From the NCBI GenBank assembly GCA_024233215.1, contig JACKPW010000010.1:177293-241292 (forward strand): a DNA stretch of 64,000 nt. The letters are read 5' to 3'. Below, piece by piece: positions 7,271 through 15,869 of the stretch. The notes under the pieces were generated by a model. The model did no database searches. It saw only the letters and a list, made by a program, of their open reading frames with translations, and was not told where the DNA came from. Made by a program: the position numbers and the translations under genes. The first letter of the stretch is position 1. Each line of letters starts with the position of its first letter. The DNA is from Verrucomicrobiales bacterium (GTDB lineage Bacteria > Verrucomicrobiota > Verrucomicrobiia > Limisphaerales > J093).

Positions 7271-8614
7271 TTAGACCGAGGCCGGCTCGTCCTCTGGCAG
7301 CGGTTTGCCCTTCGTTTCCGGGGCCCAGATCAGGGCGATGATGCCAATCAAGTAAACGGAGGACATGGCGATCGCCGCGGTCCGGAAGGACATCCTGGTG
7401 CTCAGGTAGCCCAGCAGGGTGGGCGCGGGAGCCGCCAGGTACCGCACGGTGTTGTAGCAGAACCCAACCCCCGTACCCCGGAGCCGGGTCGGGAACAGTT
7501 CCGGGAAGTAAATGGAATACCCCGCGAACACCGCCAGTTGGGCAAAGCCCATCATCGGCAGCATCCAGTACGCGTCCGTGGGCGAATTGAGGTTCTTGAA
7601 CACGAACGCGGTCGAGAAAAGGCAGAAAATGAACGACCCCAGGAAGGCCAGTCGACGACTGAGGAACGAGGCGGCGAAAGTGAACGCCAGCATCCCCAGG
7701 AAGGAACCGACGTTCTGCAAAACAAAACCGTTGGCACGGACGCGGTCCACGATCTCCTGCGGTTGCCCCTCCAGCGCGCGGGACACCAGTTCCGGCGAGA
7801 AGAACCCGATCCCCCAAAGACCGATCATGCCCGACACCCCGAGCAACAAGCCGATGGTGGCATGGTGCCGCCAGCGGGGATGCTTGAACAGGGCGCCGAT
7901 TGAGCCCACCTGCTTGTCCTTCGCCCCGGCCGATTGGGCCGCCTCGGCCTTCGCCCGTTTCCAGGCTTCCGGTTCGCGCAGGAAAATGATCATGGGCACC
8001 ACCAGAAGCGCGGGAAGCACCCCCACGAAGAACAGCAACCGCCAGCCGGAATACCCCATCCAGACCTCCTTGGCTCCCGGTTGGAACAGGTTCGCGGCGA
8101 GCAGTCCGCCCATGATGTTCCCCGTCGCCGACAGGGCCTGAAGGGACCCCAGCGCCAAGGCCCGGAATCCGCTCGGCACGCTTTCCGCCACCAGGGTGGT
8201 GGCCGCACCGAACATGCCGCCAACCCCGAGTCCCACCAGGAAGCGGAAGGCGATGAACTCCATCTCGTTGCGCGCAATGCCGGAGAATCCCGTGAAACCC
8301 GAGTACACCAGCAGCGTGACCACCATCGTCTTCACCCGGCCCCAGCGGTCGCTCATCATCCCGAAGATGATCCCCCCGGTGGCCCACCCCAGAATCATCG
8401 AGGTGGTCGCGTAGCCCCCGAACTTGACCGCATCCCCGCCCGCCGGGAGCAACTCCTTCAGCGCCGACTCCCGGGCCAGCGAGAAGATCGCCTGGTCCAT
8501 GCAGTCAAACAGCCAGCCGAAGGAGGCGATGAGGACGACGAGCCAGTGGTAGACGGTGACGCCCTCGAAGACGCCGGTTTTCGGTCCGTTGCTCTGGGGA
8601 AGGGGGGCACTCAT
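7271..8614 (-). CDS. Major facilitator superfamily transporter
   Basis: Inner-membrane transporter of 447 residues with about twelve hydrophobic helices. The cytoplasmic loop between helices 2 and 3 carries the MFS signature (GMMSDRWGRVKTM). The opening FGWLFDCMDQAIFSLA is typical of the sugar-acid, sialate and aromatic-acid symporter branches, so an organic anion or sugar acid is a reasonable guess but no substrate can be assigned. The ATG at 8614 is preferred; an in-frame TTG or GTG start up to 8665 would add 17 polar residues. It follows the NDP kinase-like gene on the same strand with a 65-bp gap. Confidence 0.85.
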   Translation of the reverse strand: MSAPLPQSNGPKTGVFEGVTVYHWLVVLIASFGWLFDCMDQAIFSLARESALKELLPAGGDAVKFGGYATTSMILGWATGGIIFGMMSDRWGRVKTMVVTLLVYSGFTGFSGIARNEMEFIAFRFLVGLGVGGMFGAATTLVAESVPSGFRALALGSLQALSATGNIMGGLLAANLFQPGAKEVWMGYSGWRLLFFVGVLPALLVVPMIIFLREPEAWKRAKAEAAQSAGAKDKQVGSIGALFKHPRWRHHATIGLLLGVSGMIGLWGIGFFSPELVSRALEGQPQEIVDRVRANGFVLQNVGSFLGMLAFTFAASFLSRRLAFLGSFIFCLFSTAFVFKNLNSPTDAYWMLPMMGFAQLAVFAGYSIYFPELFPTRLRGTGVGFCYNTVRYLAAPAPTLLGYLSTRMSFRTAAIAMSSVYLIGIIALIWAPETKGKPLPEDEPASV

Positions 8615-8679
8615 GGTCTTGCTTGGGGGTTGTTCCGCAGTGTCATCACGGTCCGGGGCCGGCACACCGGCCCCCGGCC

Positions 8680-9849
8680 TCAGGGCTTCGCGTAGAAGGC
8701 TTCCGCCACCCGGCGTAAATGGTTATCGCCCACGTTCACGATCTTCAACTCGCGTTGGGCGTTCTCCGGGGAATCACTGGCATGGGCCGCGTTCACCATC
8801 ACATTCGAGCCAAACTCCCGCCGGATCGATCCCGGAGGCGCCTTGGTCGGATCGGTGGGCCCCAGGACGTCGCGGATCTTCGCCACGGCATCGATCCCGT
8901 CGTAAACCAGCGCGATGCACTTCTCCGTCCCGGGAATCTCCCGTTCCTCAAGCGGGCACTGGCTGGGGCGCCGACCGGACATGAACTCGACGATGTTCTC
9001 GAACTGGTCCTCGCCAAAGGCCGGGCAGAGCAACTCACCCAGCTTCTCCGCCTCGGGCGCGGGAATGGCGAAGCCGAGTGCCTTTTCCAAAACGGCCGTC
9101 GCCTTCGCCGCCACCACACCCCGCAACTTCGTGCGGAGGATCTCCCGGACCGGCCCGTAGAACTCCAGCGCCTGGGCCACGCTCATGCGATGCAGCTTGA
9201 TGCCGACAATGAACAGACCGGTGCGCGAGAAGAAATCGATCATGTTGCCCGGACGACCGGAAGCGAACTTGAAATTGTCCGGCTTGAGCAGCACGAGCGT
9301 GCGCTCCGGCTTCTCGCCGGGTTCGTAGGCCACCACGTTCTCCAGCACCCCTCCATCACTCTCGGAGTACTTGAGCCAGATCTTCAACTTTTGATCGGCC
9401 TCCTCCACGGTGGGCGACGCGAAGACCGCCGGCTCGAAATAACGCACGCTTCCGTCCTCATCCATGATCAGGTCGCCGTAGGTGTCCCGGATGCTCTGCC
9501 CCCCCCGTTTGCCCAGGGAAAACTGGCCCACCACCTTGCGCACCTTGGCCACGGCGTCCTCCCCGTGGAACAGCAGCATCATGACGCGCTTGCGTCGACC
9601 CGCGCTGTCCGGAGAGAACTGATCGAGCACATACTGACGCAGCAGGGTCTGGATGCGGTCCTCCTGCGGATCCGCCTTGGACACGATCGAGGCGGCGTAT
9701 TCCTCCACCAGTTCGGGGCTGGGAGCGAACATGCGGGCGCCCACCAGGTCCACGCCCGTGCGGGCGACCAGGCGGGTGATGATTCCCCCCGTGCGGCTGC
9801 GCAGGAGCGAGTGGGGGGTGAGAATCGCGTAGGCGAGTTGTTCAGACAT
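8680..9849 (-). CDS. Two-domain nucleoside-diphosphate kinase-like protein
   Basis: Protein of 389 residues made of two NDK-type domains (about 5-175 and 185-370); a normal NDK subunit is near 140-150 residues. The second domain starts RTLVLLKPDN and holds VNAAHASDSPENAQREL, where His356 matches the phosphorylated catalytic histidine of NDK (NxxHGSDS). The first domain starts YAILTPHSL and keeps the fold pattern, but its equivalent stretch reads YFEPAVFASPTVEEA and has no histidine there. The C-terminal half is therefore probably the kinase that balances NTP pools, and the first half structural or regulatory. Divergently transcribed from purS. Confidence 0.85.
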   Translation of the reverse strand: MSEQLAYAILTPHSLLRSRTGGIITRLVARTGVDLVGARMFAPSPELVEEYAASIVSKADPQEDRIQTLLRQYVLDQFSPDSAGRRKRVMMLLFHGEDAVAKVRKVVGQFSLGKRGGQSIRDTYGDLIMDEDGSVRYFEPAVFASPTVEEADQKLKIWLKYSESDGGVLENVVAYEPGEKPERTLVLLKPDNFKFASGRPGNMIDFFSRTGLFIVGIKLHRMSVAQALEFYGPVREILRTKLRGVVAAKATAVLEKALGFAIPAPEAEKLGELLCPAFGEDQFENIVEFMSGRRPSQCPLEEREIPGTEKCIALVYDGIDAVAKIRDVLGPTDPTKAPPGSIRREFGSNVMVNAAHASDSPENAQRELKIVNVGDNHLRRVAEAFYAKP

Positions 9850-10158
9850 GGAAGGATCTCAGAACGGAATGGGACGGCGCACCGCAACGCTTGGAACCCG
9901 GCCGGCTCCACGATTCACCGATCTGGGATCGTCCAACGCGTCCACGACTCGCCGCTTTCAATGGCAGTTTCAGGGTCGGCCGGGAACGCGGAAGCGATTC
10001 CGCACCAGCCTTGGTTGTTCGTTCGGAACGCCCGCGAGCTTAAGAGCCCGGCCTTTGCAGCGTCAACCGGGAAAGGACAGGACCAACTTCCGGCTCGCTT
10101 CACCCGGCCGGGAGCGACATCATTCCCGCGGCATCCAGCCACGGAGCCACACCGAACC
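9850..10158. other. Divergent intergenic region between the NDK-like gene and purS
   Basis: About 310 bp between two divergent genes; it should hold promoters for both. No clear -10/-35 pair, riboswitch or terminator fold was recognised. A purine-responsive element would be plausible here given purS, but none is visible. Confidence 0.45.
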
Positions 10159-10398
10159 ATGAAGGTCAGCATCATCATCATGCCGAAGAAGGCCGTCCTC
10201 GACCCCCAGGGAAAAACCGTGCAGAGCGCCCTCGAACATATGGGTTACGATGGCGTCCAGGATGTGCGCGTGGGCAAGTACCTCGAGATCGAGGTGAAGG
10301 ACGGCGACCCGGAAACCGTCCGCGCCCGACTCGATGAGGCCGCCCACCGCTTCCTCAGCAACCCGGTGATCGAGGATTATCGGATCGAAATCGGTTAG
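10159..10398 (+). CDS. purS: Phosphoribosylformylglycinamidine synthase subunit PurS
   Basis: Protein of 79 residues, the usual PurS length. PurS bridges PurQ and PurL in the three-part FGAM synthase of purine biosynthesis. The pattern is canonical: MKVSIIIMPKKAVLDPQGKT at the start, then ALEHMGYDGVQDVRVGKYLEI and a C-terminal IEDYRIEIG. The ATG at 10159 is the only sensible start. purQ follows on the same strand but is separated by about 200 bp that contain a family A repeat, where these genes usually abut or overlap. Confidence 0.95.
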   Translation: MKVSIIIMPKKAVLDPQGKTVQSALEHMGYDGVQDVRVGKYLEIEVKDGDPETVRARLDEAAHRFLSNPVIEDYRIEIG

Positions 10399-10414
10399 GC
10401 ACGTCCCGCCATTT

Positions 10415-10570
10415 CACCAGGAATTCACACGAATCGACACGAATGAGGAAGTGCACCGAACAGCCCCGCAGCGGACTCCTCCGCACCCCATCGAGGCTTC
10501 CGGTCCTTGCCGCGAACCGCGCTGCGAGGCGCACCACGGATTCGTGTCCATTGGTGTCCCTTCGTGGTCT
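10415..10570. repeat. Dispersed inverted-repeat element, family A, copy 3
   Basis: The left arm (10415-10448) includes GAATTCACACGAATCGACAC and the next GAATGAGG. The right arm (10535-10570) includes CACGGATTCGTGTCCATTGG followed by TGTCCCTTCGTGGTCT. The element occupies most of the purS-purQ spacer and would form a large hairpin in the transcript. Confidence 0.75.
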
Positions 10571-10604
10571 CCTCCCCCACCACGCCTGAGTCCCCCCCTC
10601 ACCC

Positions 10605-11312
10605 ATGATGCGATTCGCCATTCTTCAGTTTCCCGCCTCCAACTGCGACCAGGACTGCGTCCATGCCATCCGGGTGCTGGGCCATCAGGCGGACTACCTC
10701 TGGCACAAGGAGGAGTCCCTCGGCGCCGTGGATGCCGTGATCGTGCCGGGCGGCTTCAGCTACGGGGATTATCTGCGCTGTGGCGCCATCGCGCGGTTCA
10801 GTCCGGTGATGCAGGCGGTGCGGCGCTTCGCCGACGGTGGCGGACTGGTGCTCGGCATCTGCAACGGGTTCCAGATTCTCTGTGAAGCGGGACTGCTGCC
10901 CGGGGCGCTGATTCGCAATCGTTCCCTGCAGTTCCGGTGTGAACACATCTTCCTCAAGACGGAGAACCGCACGACCCCGTTCACCGTGAACATCCCGGAG
11001 GGCCGGGTCTTGCGGCTGCCCATCGCCCATGGCGAGGGATGCTATTTTGCGGAACCCGAAACCCTGGCGGCCCTGGAGCAGAACCACCGCATTCTCTGGC
11101 GCTACTGTAACGCGTCGGGCGAACGCACCGAGGGCGCCAACCCGAACGGCTCGCTCGGGAACATTGCGGGTATCTGCAACGAACGGGGGAACGTCGCGGG
11201 GCTCATGCCCCACCCTGAACGAGCCTGTGAACCGATCCTGGGGAGCGACGACGGCCGCCTGATCTTCGAGAGCGTGCTGAGTGCCCTGAACGCCGGACGG
11301 GCGGCCGCCTGA
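10605..11312 (+). CDS. purQ: Phosphoribosylformylglycinamidine synthase subunit PurQ
   Basis: Glutaminase subunit of FGAM synthase, 235 residues, which supplies ammonia for the fourth purine step. Class I glutamine amidotransferase triad: the nucleophile Cys86 in VLGICNGFQIL, and His203 and Glu205 in LMPHPERACEP. The N-terminal block FAILQFPASNCDQD matches PurQ. Two ATG codons stand in tandem (10605 and 10608); either could serve. It is the next gene after purS; purL is not in the window. Its 3' end faces khpB convergently with an 11-bp gap. Confidence 0.95.
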   Translation: MMRFAILQFPASNCDQDCVHAIRVLGHQADYLWHKEESLGAVDAVIVPGGFSYGDYLRCGAIARFSPVMQAVRRFADGGGLVLGICNGFQILCEAGLLPGALIRNRSLQFRCEHIFLKTENRTTPFTVNIPEGRVLRLPIAHGEGCYFAEPETLAALEQNHRILWRYCNASGERTEGANPNGSLGNIAGICNERGNVAGLMPHPERACEPILGSDDGRLIFESVLSALNAGRAAA

Positions 11313-11323
11313 GCCGCTTGGGC

Positions 11324-11785
11324 TCAGTCCCGCCGCTGGCGCGGCCGGAGGATCACGACCTTCTTGTCCGTTCCCTCAACTTCCGCGCTGAACGTCTCCA
11401 CCTTGGGATCGTCCTTGAGGGTGTTGTGCACGATCCAGCGGTCGAAGGCGTTCATCGGTTCCAGTTCCACAATGTCGCCCCAACGGCGCACCTTTTCGGC
11501 GGCGGCCTTCGCCTCCGCCACCCGCGCTTCCTGGATCTGCGAGCGATAGCCCCCGACATCGAGCGAAACCCGCGGATGCGAGGCGTCCGCCGTGTAAATC
11601 ATCCGGTTGATGAGGTACTGGATCTCGAGGAGCGTCTTGCCCTGACGCCCGATCAACCGTCCGGCATCCTCGGTCTCGATGTTCAGCAGCATCCCCCCGT
11701 CTTCACACGGCTGCTCCGCCACAGTGGCGGGAAAGCCGAGGCGGGCGAGGAACTCCTCCGTCAGGGATTTCGGATCGACGGTCAT
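11324..11785 (-). CDS. khpB: KH/R3H RNA-binding protein KhpB (Jag)
   Basis: RNA-binding protein of 153 residues with a KH domain (about 45-100, GxxG loop in LIGRQGKTL) and an R3H domain (about 110-145, ELEPMNAFDRWIVHNTL). KhpB/Jag affects cell elongation and division through RNA binding in bacteria where it has been studied. The N-terminal Jag domain of firmicutes is absent, so this is the short form. The ATG at 11785 is used; a TTG at 11809 in frame would overlap yidC by 4 bp. It is the last gene of the rpmH-rnpA-yidD-yidC-khpB block. Confidence 0.92.
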   Translation of the reverse strand: MTVDPKSLTEEFLARLGFPATVAEQPCEDGGMLLNIETEDAGRLIGRQGKTLLEIQYLINRMIYTADASHPRVSLDVGGYRSQIQEARVAEAKAAAEKVRRWGDIVELEPMNAFDRWIVHNTLKDDPKVETFSAEVEGTDKKVVILRPRQRRD

Positions 11786-11805
11786 GACAGGGCCGGGCAG
11801 GCGGT

Positions 11806-13620
11806 TCAACGGCGCTTCGGGCCGCGTTTACGGAGGTGGGGAGCGGGGGCACCGGGGCCGGCGGCCCCGGCGGCGATATCACCGGCGGTGATGTTCTTGG
11901 TGAGCTTCATCTGCAGGATGCTTAGCAGGTTCTGCACCGTCCAGTAAAGGGCCAATCCCGCCGGGAAACTGTAGAGGATCACGATGAACATCAGCGGCAT
12001 GTACTGCATCATCTTCTGCTGCGTCGGGTCCATTCCCGGCGACGGCGGGGTCATGCGCATCTGCCAGAGCTGGGTGGCCCCCATGATCAGGGGCAACGGA
12101 TTGATGGGGAATCCAAACACCGTGGCAATCGTGTCCGGCTGGGACAGATCACAGGCCCAGAGGAACCCGGCCCCGCGCAGTTCCACGGCACTCTGAAGCA
12201 TCTGATAGAACCCGATGAACACCGGGATCTGCAGCAACATCGGCAGGCATCCCCCCAGCGGACTCACCCGGTTCTGCTTCATGAACTCCATGAGTTTCAT
12301 GTTCATCTTCCGGGGATCGTCCTTGTACTTCGTCTGAATCTCCTTCATCTGCGGCTGCAGCGCCTGCATCCGCTTCATCGACCGCGTGCTGGCCTGGGTC
12401 AACGGCCAGAACAGCGTCTTGATGATCACCGTGATCACGATGATCGTCAGACCGTAGGACAGCCCGAGGGCGTGGACACCGTTCATCGACAGCAGCAGTG
12501 CCTTCGCAAACCACCCGAAGATGCTGGTGAAGTTCATCGCCAGATCCTGCGATTTGCCCAATTGCGCGAGCGCGTTGTACTCCTTGGGACCGGCGTAGAG
12601 GGTCAACCGATGTTCCACGTTCCCGCCGGCGGGGATCACTGCGGGCGGGTAGATCAGGGAGGCCTCGTAACCAACCGGCCGCTTGCGCCCCAGGTCGTCG
12701 GCCTCGGGCCAGTCCAACTGCGTCTTGCGCGCCACGAGCTGGTAGGCCGGCGTCTCCGGAGCCGTGATCAGGGTGAAGAAGCGATTGGGGACCGAGGCCC
12801 ACACGATGTTGCTGACGCCCTCGCTCCGAAACTCGGGTCGCGGCGTGCCCGGGAGACACCCGCACCCCATGAGGTGGTTTGCAAACCAGGCATCGTTCAC
12901 CAACCGGGGCTTGGCCCCGTTGAAATACTGCACCCCCAGGAAACGTGGTTGCTCCTTCAGTTCGCCGGGCACGGAGGTTCCCAGCGTCAGTTCCAACTCC
13001 GGCAGGGCGACCGGGGTGTTGGTCAGGTTCTCGATCCGCAGGCTCACCAGCATCTGGTGATTCGTCGAGGGCACGAACTCCTTCACGATCCGGAGGCCGT
13101 TCGTCAGCACCTTCTCCGCCCGCAGTCCCTGATCAATCCGCTTGAGATCGAAGGGAGTGCTGTCCTCCAGGGCCGCCCCACCAAACAGGGCCAGCGCGGG
13201 CAACGGCGCGTGCTGGTTCAGGATGGCAAAACCGACGCCGTTGGTTCCACGTTTGTCCCGGCACTTGATCTCGGCCGGATAATCCTTCAATTCCACCTGC
13301 CGCAACGCACCGCCGTACGAAGTGAATTCGTAGCGGGCTTCGTCGGTGTCCAGCTCAACCGTCTGTTCGGTGGACCGCGGTCGCTCCCAGCGCTCTGCCG
13401 GAGACGACGGCGCCGTGATCGAGGCCGTGGGCTCCCCGCGAACAAGGGGGGTGCCTGACTCGCCGGGATCGCGCCCGGTCTGCGCCTGTCCTGCTTCCGT
13501 TGGAGGTGGGACGCTGCCCGGAGGCACCGGCACCGGCGGAAAGACGCGGCTGGAGAGCGGCCCCCACAGCATCAGGAGCGCGAAGCAGACAACGAGAACA
13601 ATGATGGATTTGCGATCCAT
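11806..13620 (-). CDS. yidC: Membrane protein insertase YidC
   Basis: Insertase of inner-membrane proteins, 604 residues. The first transmembrane helix (about 5-24) is followed by a proline-rich linker and a large periplasmic domain (about 80-365), typical of the gram-negative type. The conserved five-helix core (about 375-585) contains SYGLTIIVITVIIKTLFWPL, MKEIQTKYKDDPRKMNMKLM and GGCLPMLLQIPVFIGFYQML. The tail is basic (HLRKRGPKRR), as expected for ribosome contact. The ATG at 13620 gives the signal-anchor start MDRKSIIV. It lies between yidD and khpB. Confidence 0.96.
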   Translation of the reverse strand: MDRKSIIVLVVCFALLMLWGPLSSRVFPPVPVPPGSVPPPTEAGQAQTGRDPGESGTPLVRGEPTASITAPSSPAERWERPRSTEQTVELDTDEARYEFTSYGGALRQVELKDYPAEIKCRDKRGTNGVGFAILNQHAPLPALALFGGAALEDSTPFDLKRIDQGLRAEKVLTNGLRIVKEFVPSTNHQMLVSLRIENLTNTPVALPELELTLGTSVPGELKEQPRFLGVQYFNGAKPRLVNDAWFANHLMGCGCLPGTPRPEFRSEGVSNIVWASVPNRFFTLITAPETPAYQLVARKTQLDWPEADDLGRKRPVGYEASLIYPPAVIPAGGNVEHRLTLYAGPKEYNALAQLGKSQDLAMNFTSIFGWFAKALLLSMNGVHALGLSYGLTIIVITVIIKTLFWPLTQASTRSMKRMQALQPQMKEIQTKYKDDPRKMNMKLMEFMKQNRVSPLGGCLPMLLQIPVFIGFYQMLQSAVELRGAGFLWACDLSQPDTIATVFGFPINPLPLIMGATQLWQMRMTPPSPGMDPTQQKMMQYMPLMFIVILYSFPAGLALYWTVQNLLSILQMKLTKNITAGDIAAGAAGPGAPAPHLRKRGPKRR

Positions 13621-13650
13621 GAGCGTAACAAGGAAAACAGGAGCGGCCGG

Positions 13651-13962
13651 CTACCGGCCGCCTGCCAACCGACCCGGCAGGCTGCCAGATTCGGCACAAC
13701 AACGGTCCTGACGGTCGGCCGCGGACGGTGGCACCGGATCATATCCGGCCCCTCCCCAGGGATGACAACGGCACAACCGACAAACTGCCAGCCACGAACC
13801 GCGCAAGGCGCCATGCTGACACACCGCCTCCCGGGCGTACTGCGAGCACGTGGGTTCAAAGCGACACCGCGCCAACGGCCCAAACACGGCATTCTTGGCC
13901 GGCGAAATCACGAGCTGATACGCCCGCACGACAAAGACCAGAAGGTGCTGGGCCGCATTCAC
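13651..13962 (-). CDS. yidD: Membrane protein insertion efficiency factor YidD
   Basis: Small protein of 103 residues that aids YidC-dependent insertion. The family core is clear: VRAYQLVISP, the cysteine pattern RCRFEPTCSQYA (33-44) and CRLCRCHPWGGAGYDPVP (61-78). The C-terminal 25 residues are an unconserved tail. Translation starts at a GTG at 13962 that overlaps the rnpA stop codon (GTGA), so the genes are coupled. Confidence 0.93.
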   Translation of the reverse strand: MNAAQHLLVFVVRAYQLVISPAKNAVFGPLARCRFEPTCSQYAREAVCQHGALRGSWLAVCRLCRCHPWGGAGYDPVPPSAADRQDRCCAESGSLPGRLAGGR

Positions 13963-14333
13963 GAGCCGCCCACCAGGATGTGCGCGGCGCTCAAGGCTTT
14001 CACCAGCTGCCGCTGAACCTCCCCGCCTCCCAACCGTTTCAAGGAAGGTCGCACCACCACGACCACGTCACAGGGAGGCTGGATGCCCGGCTGCAGCCGA
14101 CGAAACGCCTCCCGAACCATCCGCCGGGCGCGTGACCGGATCACCGCCCCCCCCACCTTGCGGCTGGTCACCACTCCCAAGCGGGAATGCGCCGCCTCCT
14201 CGCGCGGACGCCAGTTGAGAATCAGTCCACCCCGCACCAATCGTTGCCCCCGCTCCCGCGTGCGCCCGAACTCCCCCGATCGCTGCATCCGCATCGACCG
14301 TGCAAGCCGGAATCGCTGGGGCACCGGAGACAT
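13959..14333 (-). CDS. rnpA: Ribonuclease P protein component
   Basis: Protein subunit of RNase P, 124 residues, which assists 5' maturation of tRNAs. It is strongly basic and shows the family patterns: RFRLARSMRMQRSGEF at the start, RLGVVTSRKVGGAVIRSRAR (the RNR-like motif region) and RMVREAFR. The ATG at 14333 is chosen; an internal ATG would give a slightly shorter protein. It lies 14 bp after rpmH, the near-universal arrangement. Confidence 0.93.
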   Translation of the reverse strand: MSPVPQRFRLARSMRMQRSGEFGRTRERGQRLVRGGLILNWRPREEAAHSRLGVVTSRKVGGAVIRSRARRMVREAFRRLQPGIQPPCDVVVVVRPSLKRLGGGEVQRQLVKALSAAHILVGGS

Positions 14334-14347
14334 CGCAAGAGCCGCGA

Positions 14348-14485
14348 CTAGACCGGCGTCAGGCGTTTGCGACCGGCGCGACGGCGGCGGGCGAGAATCG
14401 CGCGACCGCTCTTGCTCGAGTTGCGACTGAGGAAGCCGTGCTGGCGTTTCCTCCGGATCTTGGAAGGCTGATATGTGCGTTTCAT
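14348..14485 (-). CDS. rpmH: 50S ribosomal protein L34
   Basis: Protein of 45 residues with the standard L34 sequence: MKRTYQPSKIRRKRQHGFLS at the start, then a basic tail ending in RRRRAGRKRLTPV. The ATG at 14485 is fixed by the conserved MKRTYQPS start. It is the first gene of the rpmH-rnpA-yidD-yidC-khpB block. In many bacteria dnaA lies upstream on the opposite strand; here a PEP-CTERM gene on the same strand does. Confidence 0.96.
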   Translation of the reverse strand: MKRTYQPSKIRRKRQHGFLSRNSSKSGRAILARRRRAGRKRLTPV

Positions 14486-14583
14486 GCGCTTTGGCCAGGC
14501 CTGACATGGGGGGCATTCCGCCCGCTCCGCCATGGCGGAACGCGCAGACTACCAATGTCCTTCAACCCGTCAAGGCTGGTCAC

Positions 14584-14620
14584 AAAAAAAAAGAGAGCGC
14601 CGTTCGGATGAACGGCGCTC
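14584..14620 (-). terminator. Rho-independent terminator of the PEP-CTERM gene
   Basis: An 11-bp perfect stem (14595-14605 with 14610-14620, GAGCGCCGTTC paired with GAACGGCGCTC) and a 4-base loop are followed on the minus strand by CTC and nine T residues. It lies 20 bp after the stop codon of the PEP-CTERM gene and insulates rpmH from it. Confidence 0.93.
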
Positions 14621-14639
14621 CGTGAAGAGAAGCAGAGGC

Positions 14640-15191
14640 TTACTTGCGGCGGCGCAGCATGAGCGCGCCAATGCCGATCAGCCCAAGCGCGAACGTCGAA
14701 GGCTCAGGAATGGCCTCGCCGCTCAGGGCGAAGGCTTCCATGCCAACGAGGTCAGCCGGAAGGGCCGGAGGCTCGCCGTTGCCACCCAGGGTCACCGGGA
14801 TGACATTGGACATACCAGTCTGGCCACCCGCAGCCTTGGCGCTCGCATAGTCCGCACCGTCAGCCGGGCTCCAAGTGAGCATGGCAATGAAGCCAGCCGC
14901 GCCAGCCATGTCGGCAACGCTCACCACGCCACCATTGACATAGCCGTACTTGGTGTCCTTGTCGCTGTAGAACGCAACCGGCGCCCCGATGGGAGCCAGC
15001 GCATCCGAAGCCGTGCCCCAAGCCAGCTGGGCGACGTAGTCGGCCCCACTGACAAAGTTGCCATCCATGTCGCTCACGCGAGCGTTGATGCCGGCAGTGG
15101 TAACTTTGTTGTTGAAGTTCACCGTGCCATCGGCACCCAGCAGCGTCGCTGTGGCACCCATGCACACCGCCATTACTAGTAGTTTCTTCAT
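14640..15191 (-). CDS. PEP-CTERM sorting domain protein
   Basis: Exported protein of 183 residues. The signal peptide spans about 1-19 (MKKLLVMAVCMGATATLLG). The mature body (20-155) has no recognised domain and is rich in glycine, alanine and aspartate. The C-terminus carries the PEP-CTERM signal: PEPSTF, a hydrophobic helix (ALGLIGIGALML) and a basic RRRK end, the mark of exosortase substrates in exopolysaccharide-producing gram-negatives. No exosortase gene is in the window. A frameshifted paralogue lies at 6286-6998. A terminator follows directly. Confidence 0.9.
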   Translation of the reverse strand: MKKLLVMAVCMGATATLLGADGTVNFNNKVTTAGINARVSDMDGNFVSGADYVAQLAWGTASDALAPIGAPVAFYSDKDTKYGYVNGGVVSVADMAGAAGFIAMLTWSPADGADYASAKAAGGQTGMSNVIPVTLGGNGEPPALPADLVGMEAFALSGEAIPEPSTFALGLIGIGALMLRRRK

Positions 15192-15236
15192 GATTTAGGC
15201 TGTTCTAGTTGTACAACTGTTGTCTTCCCCCGCGAC

Positions 15237-15869
15237 CTAGTCGTTCACGGAGAAATTCCTGTCCCAGCTCTTGGTGCTGGCTGATTTGACCCAGAAGCCC
15301 TGGCCCACCGCAACGCTGGGCTCGGACGGGGTCCACTCTTCGAAGTCGGCGTCATACGCGAAGATGCTGTAACCAGCCGCCGTGTCGAAGGTGTAGACGG
15401 TGTCGCCACCTTCCACCGGCATTCCGAGATCAGTGCTCACCAGACCCGCCTGGGGAACGATGGAGCTGACCAAGTTGAAACCGGCATTCAGCGGCAGGCT
15501 GAGGCTGCCCTGCGGCACCTCACCCACGAGGGTCACGGTGATCGCCGACGGAGCCTTCACCCAGAAGCCCATGCCCGGGGTCAGTTCCATCGCCGCGTCC
15601 GTCCACTCCTCGAAGTCGGCGTCGTAGCTGTTGATGGTGTAACCGGCGGCCGTGTCAAACGTGTAGACCGTGGTGCCCCCGGGAACGCCAGCCAGCAGGC
15701 TCGCCACCGTGTTGTCACCCGCGTCGAGCTGGTTGGCAACAATGTTGAAGCCCTGATTGATAGTCAGGTTGATGTAACCAACCGCGTTGACGGAGTAAAC
15801 CTGCGCCTGGGTGGCCACTGCAGCAGCAGCACCGATCGCAGCCGTGATCAGTAGTGTTTTGGTTCTCAT
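15237..15869 (-). CDS. Secreted protein with two internal repeats
   Basis: Exported protein of 210 residues with a signal peptide (about 1-22, ending ATQAQ). The mature sequence starts VYSVNAVGYINL, a pattern I recognise from secreted proteins that are numerous in Verrucomicrobiota. It is made of two repeats (about 36-112 and 127-205). Each has GFN(I/L)V, then VYTFDTAAGY, then YDADFEEWT and ends GFWVKA or GFWVKS. The repeats are probably beta-rich modules. The function is unknown. It precedes the PEP-CTERM gene by 45 bp on the same strand and could share its terminator. Confidence 0.82.
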   Translation of the reverse strand: MRTKTLLITAAIGAAAAVATQAQVYSVNAVGYINLTINQGFNIVANQLDAGDNTVASLLAGVPGGTTVYTFDTAAGYTINSYDADFEEWTDAAMELTPGMGFWVKAPSAITVTLVGEVPQGSLSLPLNAGFNLVSSIVPQAGLVSTDLGMPVEGGDTVYTFDTAAGYSIFAYDADFEEWTPSEPSVAVGQGFWVKSASTKSWDRNFSVND

